A model generated the notes under the pieces. It was not told the DNA's origin. It was given only the letters and a program-made list of their open reading frames with translations, and searched no databases. From the IMG/VR virus record IMGVR_UViG_3300048928_000250, positions 1 through 20,698 of that record: DNA of 20,698 nt, one strand, 5' to 3'. Both the position numbers and the translations under genes were made by a program. The DNA comes from a virus. This document shows, one piece after another, positions 15,130-20,693 of this stretch (the stretch's first letter is position 1; each line of letters begins with the position of its first letter).

Positions 15130-15681
15130 CTACTTCGGCGCATCTTCGGCGCACACTCGGCGCATATTGACCCGACGAACGGTCTGCTGCCTCACTCGCC
15201 CAGCGCGAGCAGCCAGGATGGCAAACACCTGCAGGTGCAGGGCCTTTACCCAGTTCCGGTAGGTGCGATCTGCATCCTCAGCCAGCCCAACTTCGCGCAT
15301 CTGTATCCGCACCGGTGTGCCGAAGAGGTATCGATGGTGAGCCAGCTTGGCCAACGTGGCCCCCCGCGCGTCGCGTCGCTCCAACTGGGCCACCGCGGCG
15401 TCAACTTCAGCCGCAGCGTGGTCGAGACCTGCACCCGAGACCAAGATCCGCGAACCTGACGAGCCGCCGCGTGGCGCTGAGCCCTTCCATTCCATGATGG
15501 TGCCCATCTGGCTACCCAAGCTGGCCTCCAGCCCAAGCTGGGAACGCTGCTCCCCCCAATGCTTCATCAGCTCGCCAACCAGACGCAGGCGCTCGGCCTG
15601 GTCGATGAGCGCCGCCATATCCATGCGATGCAGTGCGAGGTCCACCTGCTGCTGTAGGCGCAAACCTTGATCATTCCTCAT
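15130..15681 (-). CDS. Putative late antiterminator (Q-like) or phage regulator
   Basis: Encodes 183 residues from the ATG at 15681, chosen because GGGAGG lies 6 bases upstream; a GTG 18 bases earlier lacks a signal. No certain family is seen. Features: an N-terminal helical part (LRLQQQVDLALHRMDMAAL), a MEWKGSAPRGGSSGSRI segment near residue 63, helices AAAEVDAAVAQLERRDARGA and LAKLAHHRYLFGTPVRIQM, an HTH-like tract, and a basic C-terminus. This W-x-G, SR, then two-helix layout resembles phage Q/RinA-type late activators. The position between the replication genes and the late-gene leader with its terminators supports that role. The function remains inference. Confidence 0.6.
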   Translation of the reverse strand: MRNDQGLRLQQQVDLALHRMDMAALIDQAERLRLVGELMKHWGEQRSQLGLEASLGSQMGTIMEWKGSAPRGGSSGSRILVSGAGLDHAAAEVDAAVAQLERRDARGATLAKLAHHRYLFGTPVRIQMREVGLAEDADRTYRNWVKALHLQVFAILAARAGRVRQQTVRRVNMRRVCAEDAPK

Positions 15682-16009
15682 CGCCAGCCTCCCGATCACT
15701 ACCCAACACGCATTTAGTCAAACCCAACACAACCCCAACACACTCGAAAGCCAATGAATTCAATGGATTAAGCGAATGTGAGTTGAGTGTGTTGGGTGTG
15801 TTGGGTTTATCGAGGTTCGCATAAGGATTTTTCTCACCTTCGGAATCACTGTTAAACAAAGCGCGCATGCGCGCGCGCGTGCACAAACCCAACACACCCA
15901 ACACACATGCCATCCACGCCACGGAATTCGGGGCTCTAACCTGTGTTGGCTTACCGAAACCAACCCAACACAAACCCAACACACCCAACACACTTGCCGA
16001 CGGAATCAT
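15671..16009 (-). CDS. Dubious ORF across the octamer repeat region
   Basis: A 112-codon frame starts at an ATG that overlaps the primase stop (ATGA), has AGAGG 8 bases upstream and ends 11 bases into the next gene, so its placement looks like an operon gene. The product is odd: VLGVLGLC occurs twice (near residues 7 and 36), produced by the CCCAACAC DNA repeats, and the middle (NPYANLDKPNTPNTLNSH) reflects the same repeats in inverted orientation. It has no recognisable domain. The frame may be incidental to a DNA element, or may encode a small protein only in part. Confidence 0.3.
   Translation of the reverse strand: MIPSASVLGVLGLCWVGFGKPTQVRAPNSVAWMACVLGVLGLCTRARMRALFNSDSEGEKNPYANLDKPNTPNTLNSHSLNPLNSLAFECVGVVLGLTKCVLGSDREAGDEE
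15702..15991. repeat. CCCAACAC octamer array, possible replication origin
   Basis: Ten exact copies: plus strand at 15702, 15723, 15734, 15888, 15897, 15964, 15975 and 15984; inverted (GTGTTGGG) at 15789 and 15798; a near copy lies at 15943. Neighbouring copies within clusters are 9 or 11 bp apart, iteron-like. The segment between the clusters holds an AT-rich stretch near 15757-15780 and a 25-nt alternating GC tract. The array lies directly downstream of the replication protein gene, as phage origins often do. The DNA pattern is seen directly; the origin role is inference. Confidence 0.55.
15861..15885. other. Alternating purine-pyrimidine tract
   Basis: Twenty-five consecutive bases alternate purine and pyrimidine, almost all GC, and include the palindrome GCGCGCATGCGCGC (15861-15874). 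Such tracts can adopt Z-DNA or cruciform form under supercoiling. It sits between octamer clusters. Confidence 0.6.
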
Positions 16010-18768
16010 GCTGCAAGCCTCTTAATGTGGTCCCAGCCGTCCACGTTCCATCCAGCCAGCTTTGCCCGGGCACGCCATTCGACGACGTTCTTGCCCAGCT
16101 CGGCCGCTACTGCGGATGGGGGCAGGGAAGGATCGCCGTCACTGGGGAAGAAGAACGCCGCGAACCGTCGGTTGTTACCGTCTGACCAGGGGATGGCTCT
16201 TGTCTTCTCCACCTTCGCACTAAACATCAACGAGAACTTGGTGTGGCTCATTGAGTTCTCCTTGTTGTGGGAACACCACTCCAAGAACATCGCGTAGACG
16301 TCCGAGGTCAGGCAGCAGCCCCATAGGCCATGCCCCAGCTCGCCGGCTCGCCAGAGGTAGAAGAAGGTCTGCCAGGCCGTGCGGCTCAGCTCGACCAAGC
16401 GCTGGCGGGCCTCAGTCTCCGGCGGGCGTGTGCGCTGGTTGAACTCACCCAGCTCGACGTCCAACAGCCAGCCGTACAGCGCCGCGACGCCACCGCTGGC
16501 CAACTCACGGGCGATTGCCTTCTGCCGTTCGGGCGGCAACGTCTCCAGCGGCCACATCACCAACATTCGCCGGTCGCTCTCGCTGATCGGCCAGGGCATG
16601 ATCTCGTTGCTCAGGAACACCGAGTTCATGTGGTTGGCCTCTTCCCAGCCGTTGATAAACTTTGACTCCATGCGCACCGTTTTGCCGGTGATCATGTGCT
16701 TGATCTTGCCCACCTGGTTGTAGCGCTGATCGCGGCTGACAACTTCTTCGAACACCGCCCACAGCTTGCCGCTTTGCCAAGCGTTGAAGTTGCCTTCGAG
16801 CTGGGTCTGACCAACCGTTGCGCCGTACCGGCCGTACAGCTCGCCCATGATGTCCGCGAACAGCAAGCTCTTACCTGAGCCTTCCATCGTGGAGTGGAAC
16901 AACACCGCAGTGTCCATCTTGGCGCCCATGTGCTGCAGCGGGTAGGCAAGCCACTTGACCAGCCAGTCCAGAGCCACCGCGTCGTGGTTGCACAGGAACG
17001 AAATCAGCCACCGCAGGTTCTCGCAGGCAGCGTCATCCCGTACCGGCACAAGCGGTAAGCCCTCGAAGGTGTTGATGTAGATTGCAGGGTCCTTTGTCAT
17101 CGTCGGGTCGAACACGATGTGGTCGACGTCGACTACCCGGCGACTTGGGCTGTTCAGCCAAAGCTGGTAGGCATCCCCCAAAGCCATCTTCACGCTGCCC
17201 TCGGGCAGGCGCCGTTTCTTCTCCCGATCCCAGGCTTCCTTGGTACCGTCGATGTACACATAGCGGTCGAGCGGTGCGAGGTTCAGCGCCCCGCCCTTCT
17301 TGCTCGACATTTTGCGGGCCTGCTCCAGTTCCTTGACCTGCTCGGAAGAGACCAGCTTCTTGTCGGTGCTCTCCATCCACTGCTTGGCAAGAGGTTTGCC
17401 GACCAGGGCTTCGAAGCCTGACCGCTTCATCGACTGGCCCTTGTCCATGTCCCACACGTTCGTGGTGCCCTCGACCAGAGCGAACCGGCGCTTTGCGCTT
17501 TTCAGGACCAGACCTTCTCCCCCCTGCCCCCCGTCGACCGAGGAGGCGGCCGTGCCGGGCTCATCCAGACGGCCCTCGACATCGGAATGTTCATCAAGGC
17601 CGACGGCCGCCTCGGTCTGTTCGGCCGGCTCGACCACCGTTGGGGAACGGGGAAGTTCGCCCAGCGGTGGCGGAGCCGAAAGTCGTGACTTGGCGTCAAT
17701 GCCCAGGATCTGCGCAGCCGCTCGGGTGGCTGCCCGCCGGTCATCGTTGTGCATCAATATGCAGAACACATCGAATGCATCGTTCTTGTGTCCGTTAGCC
17801 AGCGGGTCGGACGTGTGGTGCGAGTACAGCTTTTTGTCGTCGGTAATTGTGACACCAGGAAGTCCCGAGCTGCTCTGCGGGCACAACCACTTGCTGCCAA
17901 CCCTCTTGTAGCCATGCGCCTCGATCATCGTGGCGATGTCGTGAGTGCGGTTGAACTCAGGAATCACCTCGGGCAGTGGATCTCCAGACCGGGCCGCTAC
18001 GGGCCGGGGAGAGGCAGCATGTCTACTCACTGGAACAGCAGGCTGAGGCCTCCACGGGCACAACGCCTCGCCATTCGGTTTGAACTCTTCCCAACCCTGC
18101 CAAATTGCCAGCAGCTCTCCAGGCAGATCAGGCAAACCGCTTGCGTCCGGTGCATTTCGCCACGTATACGGTTTGCCAGTACCCGGATGGATCGACGGAG
18201 GCAATACGTCCTGCACTAGACCAGCACGAAGCTCGAAAACGGTGAGCTTTTTGAATGGATCAGCGGCCATGCGGAGTGCCGCCTCCCTGACTTCATCTTT
18301 TGCATCGACTGCAGCCCTTACCTGAGCCATCAGCCCCTTGTGAATAATGCCCTCGGGGTCATTCTTGTTCGGCCATACAAGCGCATGCTTCTTCAGCTCT
18401 ACGCCATCAGGAACGCGGAACATGATGCGGAATCGTGCGGGATTGCCCACAGAGGTAGGGTATGACTCCGCGAGCGCATCAACGTCGATGCCATGGGTCT
18501 GCCGAAGCACCAATCGAGTGAACTCAACGTCGTCAACATCAAGGGAGCAGACACGGCTCGGGCCGAGTACAACGCCCAGGTTGTGACTCGGATTTGCGGC
18601 CCAAAACTGCTCGGCGCTTGCGACATCAGTAAAATAGCCACCGGGCTTATTCCAGCCTTCTTGCGTCGGCCCCTTCGTGCCTGGCTCCATAGGAACCAAG
18701 GCGAGATTGAAGGTTTGAATGTAACGCCGCGCCCAATCAGCTGTGGTAGGAATTGGGCGCTCGTTCAT
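16006..18768 (-). CDS. Replication protein: Prim-Pol primase fused to SF3-type helicase
   Basis: Encodes 920 residues from the ATG at 18768, which overlaps the previous stop (ATGA) and has GGGAG 8 bases upstream. The N-terminal Prim-Pol domain (about 10-230) has VCSLDVDD with the catalytic acidic pair Asp77/Asp79 and the PPSIHPGTGKPYTW motif with His194. A middle region (285-355) contains YKRVGSKWLCPQ and HHTSDPLANGHKNDAFDVF. After an acidic linker (about 375-420) comes a D5/DUF5906-like helicase: Walker A MEGSGKS (Lys633), Walker B KLWAVFEEV (about 668-676) and motif C NSVFLSN. It would prime and unwind phage DNA, like P4 alpha. It is the key replication gene and is coupled to the upstream regulators. 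Confidence 0.92.
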   Translation of the reverse strand: MNERPIPTTADWARRYIQTFNLALVPMEPGTKGPTQEGWNKPGGYFTDVASAEQFWAANPSHNLGVVLGPSRVCSLDVDDVEFTRLVLRQTHGIDVDALAESYPTSVGNPARFRIMFRVPDGVELKKHALVWPNKNDPEGIIHKGLMAQVRAAVDAKDEVREAALRMAADPFKKLTVFELRAGLVQDVLPPSIHPGTGKPYTWRNAPDASGLPDLPGELLAIWQGWEEFKPNGEALCPWRPQPAVPVSRHAASPRPVAARSGDPLPEVIPEFNRTHDIATMIEAHGYKRVGSKWLCPQSSSGLPGVTITDDKKLYSHHTSDPLANGHKNDAFDVFCILMHNDDRRAATRAAAQILGIDAKSRLSAPPPLGELPRSPTVVEPAEQTEAAVGLDEHSDVEGRLDEPGTAASSVDGGQGGEGLVLKSAKRRFALVEGTTNVWDMDKGQSMKRSGFEALVGKPLAKQWMESTDKKLVSSEQVKELEQARKMSSKKGGALNLAPLDRYVYIDGTKEAWDREKKRRLPEGSVKMALGDAYQLWLNSPSRRVVDVDHIVFDPTMTKDPAIYINTFEGLPLVPVRDDAACENLRWLISFLCNHDAVALDWLVKWLAYPLQHMGAKMDTAVLFHSTMEGSGKSLLFADIMGELYGRYGATVGQTQLEGNFNAWQSGKLWAVFEEVVSRDQRYNQVGKIKHMITGKTVRMESKFINGWEEANHMNSVFLSNEIMPWPISESDRRMLVMWPLETLPPERQKAIARELASGGVAALYGWLLDVELGEFNQRTRPPETEARQRLVELSRTAWQTFFYLWRAGELGHGLWGCCLTSDVYAMFLEWCSHNKENSMSHTKFSLMFSAKVEKTRAIPWSDGNNRRFAAFFFPSDGDPSLPPSAVAAELGKNVVEWRARAKLAGWNVDGWDHIKRLAA

Positions 18769-18968
18769 CTGCGCCGCTCCCGTAGCTCCTGACAACTGGT
18801 GCAGGTTTCGCAACCCGCCACCATTTGCTGCCGCTTCATCGGAATTGGCTCGCCGCAGTCATCGCAGAACTCCGAACTGGGCTTTGTCACGGGACGAGGA
18901 CGACGCTGAAGAGCCACTTGAAGGTGGTAATCGGCTTGATCATTGGCTACATCGATCACATCAACCAT
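18765..18968 (-). CDS. TraR/DksA-type C4 zinc-finger protein
   Basis: Encodes 67 residues from the ATG at 18968; GGAGG is 9 bases upstream and the longer frame has no such signal. The N-terminus MVDVIDVANDQADYHLQVAL is helical. The C-terminal half has two Cys pairs, CDDCGEPIPMKRQ and CETCTSCQELRE, giving the C-x2-C ... C-x2-C finger of the TraR/DksA family. Full TraR is of similar size (about 73 aa) and binds RNA polymerase through its secondary channel, altering promoter choice. A role in tuning host or phage transcription is likely. It overlaps the CII-like gene by 8 bp and the primase by 4 bp. Confidence 0.88.
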   Translation of the reverse strand: MVDVIDVANDQADYHLQVALQRRPRPVTKPSSEFCDDCGEPIPMKRQQMVAGCETCTSCQELRERRR

Positions 18969-19449
18969 GGGTGCTTTCCTCCATGGCCTGGCGAGCGCCC
19001 GCCATGATAGCCAGCACCTGGCGGATAACATCCATGCCCCGCTGCTCCAGGTCGACCACCTCTACCGGCGTCCAGACGTTGTCTGCGGCCCCATCATGCA
19101 GGCTCCCGACAAACTCGCTGGACTCCTCAAGGAGCTTTGCAACCGCCTGCAGCGCCTCATTGGTCGCTGGCACTGGTTCAGGGCGGTACCAGACTGCACC
19201 GGCTGGACGCACCAAGGCATCAAGCAGACGCGGACTTGCAGTCAACTGAACGATCTCTTCAAGCTCGTCGGGAGTGGGCCAGCGGCGCTCTTCGTTGTGG
19301 TTGAGCTTCTTTTGAAGCGTGTCCACATCCAGCCCCATGTCGAAGGCCAGCCTGGTCATTCCGCCGTGATAGTCACGACCTGCGCGATAGAGCGCCTGCC
19401 GCAAGGTGAGCACCGGGCCTGCACCCGGCAATAGATCAATGCGACTCAT
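18961..19449 (-). CDS. CII-like phage regulatory protein
   Basis: Encodes 162 residues. The N-terminal region LTLRQALYRAGRDYHGGMTR and LAFDMGLDVDTLQKKLN (about 15-50) is an HTH of the kind seen in the phage regulatory protein CII (CP76) family, followed by RRWPTPDELEEIVQLT. The C-terminal half is helical (EALQAVAKLLEESSEFVGSL) and likely oligomerises. Family members help establish lysogeny. Its place directly downstream of cro and a structured leader, and upstream of the replication genes, is that of cII in lambdoid phages. GAGGA is 9 bases upstream of the ATG but lies in the loop of a hairpin (19451-19473), which may limit translation. Confidence 0.85.
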   Translation of the reverse strand: MSRIDLLPGAGPVLTLRQALYRAGRDYHGGMTRLAFDMGLDVDTLQKKLNHNEERRWPTPDELEEIVQLTASPRLLDALVRPAGAVWYRPEPVPATNEALQAVAKLLEESSEFVGSLHDGAADNVWTPVEVVDLEQRGMDVIRQVLAIMAGARQAMEESTHG

Positions 19450-19450
19450 A

Positions 19451-19473
19451 ACCGTAAATCCTCGGTTTACGGT
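19451..19473 (-). promoter_or_regulatory. Hairpin with the CII ribosome binding site in its loop
   Basis: Perfect 8-bp inverted repeat ACCGTAAA/TTTACGGT separated by 7 bases. In the minus-strand mRNA the loop is CCGAGGA, which contains the GAGGA used by the CII-like gene, and the stem ends one base before the ATG. This could modulate translation, or be a DNA operator; the sequence alone cannot separate the two. Confidence 0.55.
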
Positions 19474-19563
19474 GTAGTCACAGGGCTTTCAACGTCCTAT
19501 CCTGTGAATACGACCGGTGTGTTGTGCTTTGCGTGCTGTGCGGGCATTTCACGCGGTTTTAGT

Positions 19564-19671
19564 CATCCGTCGGATCTTGTGGTGAGAGGCGACCGGATGG
19601 CGGGGTACATCGGCGCTATGCGCCGTTCACGCTGAGCTAGGGGATTCTTGTGGTGAGAGGCCCTAGCTCAG
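19564..19671. ncRNA. Twin hairpins with shared loop: candidate structured leader or antisense RNA
   Basis: Two inverted repeats have unrelated stems but the same loop. At 19632-19671 an 11-bp perfect stem (CTGAGCTAGGG with its complement) encloses the loop GATTCTTGTGGTGAGAGG. At 19564-19599 a 6+3 bp stem (CATCCG, TCG; one bulge) encloses GATCTTGTGGTGAGAGG. A small 6-bp hairpin (CGGCGC-TAT-GCGCCG, 19611-19625) lies between. In the cro-cII transcript (minus strand) the loops read CCUCUCACCACAAG, complementary to a GGUGAGAGG-type ribosome binding site. C4-like antisense RNAs and HK022 put-like antiterminators are the two known phage elements it most suggests; no family match was tested. Confidence 0.5.
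19576..19661 (+). repeat. 15-bp direct repeat CTTGTGGTGAGAGGC
   Basis: Exact copies lie at 19576-19590 and 19647-19661, 71 bp apart. They form the loops of the two hairpins described for 19564-19671. Confidence 0.8.
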
Positions 19672-19693
19672 TCGTCCTTACTTCTGCTGTTTT

Positions 19694-19873
19694 TCAGCAA
19701 TCTTTTTTTTGCTCTTCATAGAACAGCTCAATAGCCTTACCCACCTCATAGCGGACAGCTGCGCCCTTTGTGGCGCGGTAGATCGTTGGCTGTGTCACAC
19801 CGACACGATCTGCAATCGCGCGCTGCGAAAAGCCCAACTCAATCAGTTTTTGAAGCATCTCTTGAATGGTCAT
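19694..19873 (-). CDS. Cro-like HTH repressor
   Basis: Encodes 59 residues from the ATG at 19873; a GTG three codons earlier is possible. Almost the whole protein is one HTH domain: MTIQEMLQKLIELGF, SQRAIADRVGVTQPTIYRAT (about residues 16-35), then a short C-terminal helix GKAIELFYEEQKKDC. It diverges from the CI-like gene, with promoter and operators in between, the arrangement of cro/cI in lambdoid phages. It would repress the repressor gene and set the lytic course. The ribosome binding site (GGTGGG) is weak. The A-rich lysine codons near the end make the 3' part AT-rich compared with neighbours. Confidence 0.88.
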   Translation of the reverse strand: MTIQEMLQKLIELGFSQRAIADRVGVTQPTIYRATKGAAVRYEVGKAIELFYEEQKKDC

Positions 19874-19882
19874 TGCACCCAC

Positions 19883-19900
19883 CGATGCGTTATCGAATTG
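19883..19900 (-). promoter_or_regulatory. Candidate operator OR (weakest match)
   Basis: CGATGCGTTATCGAATTG matches 11 of 16 defined positions of the motif CAATAC-NN-AAACGAATTA shared by the other sites. It lies around and just downstream of the predicted start of the cro transcript. Confidence 0.35.
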
Positions 19901-19909
19901 GAAAGATAA
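19890..19909. repeat. Inverted repeat TTATC-N10-GATAA
   Basis: A 5-bp perfect dyad spanning the -10 region and start point of the cro promoter. It may be a second, distinct protein site (for example for Cro) or a chance match. Confidence 0.3.
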
Positions 19910-19934
19910 TACCCAAACGAATTATGCGTGGCAA
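19906..19934 (-). promoter_or_regulatory. cro promoter (PR-like)
   Basis: On the minus strand TTGCCA (19934-19929) and TATTAT (19911-19906) are separated by exactly 17 bp; each hexamer matches the sigma70 consensus at 5 of 6. Transcription would start near 19899, about 26 bases before the cro ATG. The operator at 19907-19924 covers the spacer and most of the -10. Confidence 0.75.
19907..19924 (-). promoter_or_regulatory. Candidate CI/Cro operator OR site
   Basis: TAATACCCAAACGAATTA shares ATAC-NN-AAACGAAT with the sites at 19943 and (inverted) 20675. It ends one base short of the end of the cro -10 hexamer, the same geometry as the 20675 site relative to its promoter. Confidence 0.65.
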
Positions 19935-19940
19935 TACAAT
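19935..19940 (+). promoter_or_regulatory. Possible -10 of the cI promoter (PRM-like)
   Basis: TACAAT matches the -10 consensus at 5 of 6, with no good -35 at 16-18 bp, as is usual for repressor maintenance promoters. Transcription would start near 19947, about 25 bases before the GTG at 19972; the operator at 19907-19924 would cover the -35 position. Confidence 0.35.
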
Positions 19941-19942
19941 TC

Positions 19943-19960
19943 CGATACGAAAACGAATCA
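19943..19960 (-). promoter_or_regulatory. Candidate CI/Cro operator OR site
   Basis: CGATACGAAAACGAATCA shares ATAC-NN-AAACGAAT with the other sites. It lies 36 bp from the 19907 site, upstream of the cro -35 and over the likely start of the cI transcript, so it could serve negative autoregulation. Confidence 0.6.
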
Positions 19961-19971
19961 GAGCAAAGGCC

Positions 19972-20631
19972 GTGATAGGAAAGCGCGTAGCACAGCGAAT
20001 GCATGAACTTGAGTGGTCCGAGGGGGAATTGGGAAGACGGTCAGGCGTCCCCCAACCGACGATCCATCGGATCCTTACGGGTACCTCTGCCAGCCCTCGC
20101 CAAGCCAACGTTGAAAAGCTGGCAAAAGCCTTGGGCGTTACGAGTGAGTGGCTGTGGAAAGGCGGCGAAGCGCCTGAGATCGTCACTGGACCTAACTCCA
20201 ATATCGAACCAGGGCCCCGTATTCGCGGATTCGTCCCGCTGATTTCTTGGGTACAAGCGGGATCGTGGTGTGAAATGCAGGATGTGCTTGAGCTACAGGA
20301 TGTAGAAAACTGGTTGCCATGCGCTGTATCCCATAGCAGCGCGACGTTCGCACTGCGGGTACGCGGCTTGTCGATGTTCAATCCCCACGAACGACGGTCG
20401 TTCATGGAGGGGGACATCATTTATGTCGACCCCAATAAAGACTACGAGAATGGATCGCTTGTGATTGCCAAGCTCGCCGACAGCAAGGAAGCGACCTTTA
20501 AGCAAGTTGTCTTTGAGGGAGCACGACGGTTCCTCAAGCCGCTTAACCCGTCCTGGCCTGACCCTATTATCGAGCTACCCGAAGACGCATTAATCTGCGG
20601 CGTGGTCATCTCCAAGCTGGAAATCTTCTAA
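19972..20631 (+). CDS. CI-like repressor, XRE HTH plus S24 autocleavage domain
   Basis: Encodes 219 residues from the GTG at 19972. HTH at about residues 14-37 (SEGELGRRSGVPQPTIHRIL). The LexA/S24 domain follows: cleavage site VQAGSW with Ala96-Gly97, nucleophile Ser134 in RVRGLSMFNP, and general base Lys177 in EATFKQVV. It maintains lysogeny by binding the operators on both sides and is cut by RecA-stimulated autoproteolysis on DNA damage. The frame is open upstream, with ATGs at 19924 and 19885, but that stretch uses codons rare here (ATA, AGA, CGA), contains an operator and lacks ribosome binding sites. An ATG at 19999 would truncate the first helix. It is the only plus-strand gene in the window. 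Confidence 0.93.
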   Translation: MIGKRVAQRMHELEWSEGELGRRSGVPQPTIHRILTGTSASPRQANVEKLAKALGVTSEWLWKGGEAPEIVTGPNSNIEPGPRIRGFVPLISWVQAGSWCEMQDVLELQDVENWLPCAVSHSSATFALRVRGLSMFNPHERRSFMEGDIIYVDPNKDYENGSLVIAKLADSKEATFKQVVFEGARRFLKPLNPSWPDPIIELPEDALICGVVISKLEIF

Positions 20632-20649
20632 CCTACCGCCCATACGGAT

Positions 20650-20667
20650 CAATACGAATAGGTATTG
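20650..20667. promoter_or_regulatory. Candidate CI operator OL site (palindromic)
   Basis: CAATACGAATAGGTATTG is a perfect 6-bp inverted repeat with a 6-bp centre. Its half-site CAATAC is shared with the site at 20675. It overlaps the start of the -35 of the promoter at 20665. Confidence 0.6.
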
Positions 20668-20693
20668 ACCATCTAAATTCGTTTAAGTATTGT
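20665..20693 (+). promoter_or_regulatory. Promoter downstream of cI (PL-like)
   Basis: TTGACC (20665-20670) and TATTGT (20688-20693) are 17 bp apart on the plus strand. It directs transcription out of the window, away from cI, presumably into the other early operon. Operators overlap both hexamers. Confidence 0.65.
20675..20692 (+). promoter_or_regulatory. Candidate CI operator OL site
   Basis: AAATTCGTTTAAGTATTG; its complement CAATACTTAAACGAATTT contains ATAC-NN-AAACGAAT as at 19907 and 19943. It ends one base before the end of the -10, identical in position and orientation to the 19907 site at the cro promoter. Confidence 0.65.

Noticed and set aside
19564-19671. Repeat pair considered as a CRISPR remnant
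   Set aside because: Only two copies, each inside its own hairpin with a different stem, and no cas gene; hairpin loops explain them better.
19768-19971. Upstream extension of the repressor frame, including ATGs at 19885 and 19924
   Set aside because: The stretch overlaps cro, contains promoter and operator sequences, uses codons rare in this genome and has no ribosome binding site. The ATG at 19924 stays possible only as a leaderless start.
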